This document shows, piece by piece, positions 6,282 to 7,477 of a stretch of 7,477 bases of DNA. Source of the stretch: Chloroflexota bacterium (GTDB lineage Bacteria; Chloroflexota; Dehalococcoidia; Plut-88900); NCBI GenBank assembly GCA_022572865.1, contig JACZVB010000057.1, positions 1 to 7,477 on the forward strand. Direction: 5' to 3'. The position numbers and the translations under genes were made by a program. The notes beneath the pieces are model-generated. The model did not search any database and was not told the origin of the DNA. It saw only the letters and a program-made list of their open reading frames with translations. Position 1 is the stretch's first letter, and the number at the start of each line of letters is the position of its first letter.

Positions 6282-7477
6282 TCAGCGACACCGAGTTGCA
6301 CCCGAGGCTGCCACACCCAAAACCGAAGCAGCCAGCTCCAATGCTTCCTCTTTTGTAACGATCTCGCCCGCCCCCCTGGCCTCGTCGATCCGATCCAACA
6401 GCTTACCGACCATTGGCCCCGGCGAGAGGTGGAACTCCGCCATCAACGCGTGGCCATTGACCAGTGGCCTTACCTGGACTACCTCAGGCTTGGAAAGCCC
6501 ACTATCCAGGATGTAATGGCAAAGGTTGGAATATTCGTCCCATTCCTCCCTCTCCATGAGGGAACCCCGAGCCGCCCAGTAGTCAGCGAGGTTCACTATC
6601 ACCGTATCGATAGCATATTCTCCCGCGTCACGGAAGAACCTGTACACCGCCCGGGAGGTCGGCAGCTCGCCGTCGGCGCTCATCTGGCCCGGCCTCAGGT
6701 GGTAGCGTACCACCGCCTCCACCAGTTTAGTTTCCCGACGGCTAAACCGGAGTCTCTTCAAGGCGGTTCCAGCCATCTCTGATCCTAGTAGGTGATGCCC
6801 GATGAATCGAATCCGGCCCGAGGCCTCCACCGTCTTGCTTCTGGGCTTTGCCACATCGTGAAGGAGCCCGGCCAGCTTGACCATTGATCTCCTGGGGGGA
6901 CCCGATGGAAAATCCATGTCGAAATGCCTGGCGAATCGCCCGACCCATTTTGCCGACGATAGAAACTCGTCTTCGGGCTCACGGCTCTGGTCCAGGAGCT
7001 GGTCAAGGGCCCGGACTGTCTCCAGGTTGTGATCATACACATCCCAAAAGTGCTCCTTTGGTTGATCCACGCCCCGGCCCTCCTCCAACTCGGGGAACAG
7101 CTCTTTCAGCAGGCCCAGCCGCTCCATCAGACGAAGCCACCGATAGCTATCTGGGACCGCCAGGATCGGATACAGGTCGGCCCTGGTCCTCTCGGGAGCC
7201 ACCCCAGAGACCAGTCCCGAATCTCGATCCATAAGGGCCTGTGTCTCGGCCTCGATGGCGAAGTCCAGTTCCGCCGCCAGGCGCACGGCCCTTATGAGCC
7301 TGGCCGGGTCTTCCAGAAAGACACTGGGCGACACAGCCCTCATTACTCGGGCCTCCAGGTCAGCCAGGCCTCCCCAGGGATCGATGATCTCAACGGGTCC
7401 CTGGGTGGTAGGGCCATCGAGCCTGACGGCCATGGCATCGATTGTGAAGTCCCGCGACCGTAGGTTCTCTTGGAGGT
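6282..7477 (-). CDS. cca: CCA tRNA nucleotidyltransferase / poly(A) polymerase family protein with HD domain (5' end missing)
   Basis: The frame is open to the window edge, so the true start lies outside. The ATG at 7433 is internal, because the codons before it spell LQENLRSRDFTIDA, and RDFTIDAMA is the conserved motif after the catalytic core of class II tRNA nucleotidyltransferases. The catalytic GSxxR..DxD part must lie upstream of the window. Counting from M at 7433, EDPARLIRAVRLAAELDF (41-58) is the RNA-binding motif with the ERTRADL region (81-87) after it. An HD hydrolase domain follows with YDHNLET (133-139), LLHDVAKP (190-197), GHH (212-214) and RYHLRP (243-248). VNGHALMAEFHLSPGPMVG (325-343) is the C-terminal CCA-adding segment. 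The enzyme adds or repairs the 3' CCA of tRNAs. The HD domain in some relatives has phosphatase activity. CCA addition is more likely than poly(A) synthesis, but the two are hard to separate without the N-terminus. The stop is TGA. Confidence 0.9.
   Translation of the reverse strand, partial: LQENLRSRDFTIDAMAVRLDGPTTQGPVEIIDPWGGLADLEARVMRAVSPSVFLEDPARLIRAVRLAAELDFAIEAETQALMDRDSGLVSGVAPERTRADLYPILAVPDSYRWLRLMERLGLLKELFPELEEGRGVDQPKEHFWDVYDHNLETVRALDQLLDQSREPEDEFLSSAKWVGRFARHFDMDFPSGPPRRSMVKLAGLLHDVAKPRSKTVEASGRIRFIGHHLLGSEMAGTALKRLRFSRRETKLVEAVVRYHLRPGQMSADGELPTSRAVYRFFRDAGEYAIDTVIVNLADYWAARGSLMEREEWDEYSNLCHYILDSGLSKPEVVQVRPLVNGHALMAEFHLSPGPMVGKLLDRIDEARGAGEIVTKEEALELAASVLGVAASGATRCR

Overview
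The window looks like chromosomal DNA from an uncultivated bacterium. Coding DNA appears GC-rich, and the gene content is mostly housekeeping. My best guess for the source is Chloroflexota, perhaps Dehalococcoidia-like. That rests on a one-piece SecDF and on two kinds of intergenic repeat (CCCTGA..CGAAGG and ATTCCGAGC..GAGGAAT) that I associate with such genomes. It is an inference, not something the sequence proves.

Layout: positions 1-587 are non-coding and repeat-rich. They hold two short dispersed-type repeats, three back-to-back perfect hairpins (243-328) and a 13-bp direct repeat just upstream of the first gene. A complete sbcD/Mre11-type nuclease gene follows on the + strand (588-1841), without an sbcC beside it. 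A short repeat-bearing spacer separates it from the convergent minus-strand genes. Read in the direction of transcription these are the 3' part of an HD-domain CCA-adding tRNA nucleotidyltransferase (7477 to 6282, 5' end outside the window), a fused protein-export subunit secDF (6093 to 3667), and the alpha and beta subunits of a family I CoA-transferase (3601 to 2726 and 2726 to 1971).

How the genes relate: the two CoA-transferase genes overlap by one base (TAGTG) and clearly form a translationally coupled pair that should make one heteromeric enzyme. They start 65 bases after the secDF stop on the same strand, so read-through from secDF is possible. CCA addition, SecDF and SbcD are independent housekeeping functions.

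The point that most deserves attention is a single in-frame UGA at codon 103 of the alpha subunit (3293-3295). Both sides read as one continuous alpha subunit in the same frame. A 7-bp hairpin with a GGC loop lies 23 nt downstream, a geometry compatible with a bacterial SECIS element. It could be selenocysteine recoding, a split gene with re-initiation at the ATG at 3277, a young pseudogene, or a sequencing error; the sequence alone cannot decide. The rest of the window is ordinary, and I saw no defence system, mobile-element protein, RNA gene or CRISPR array.
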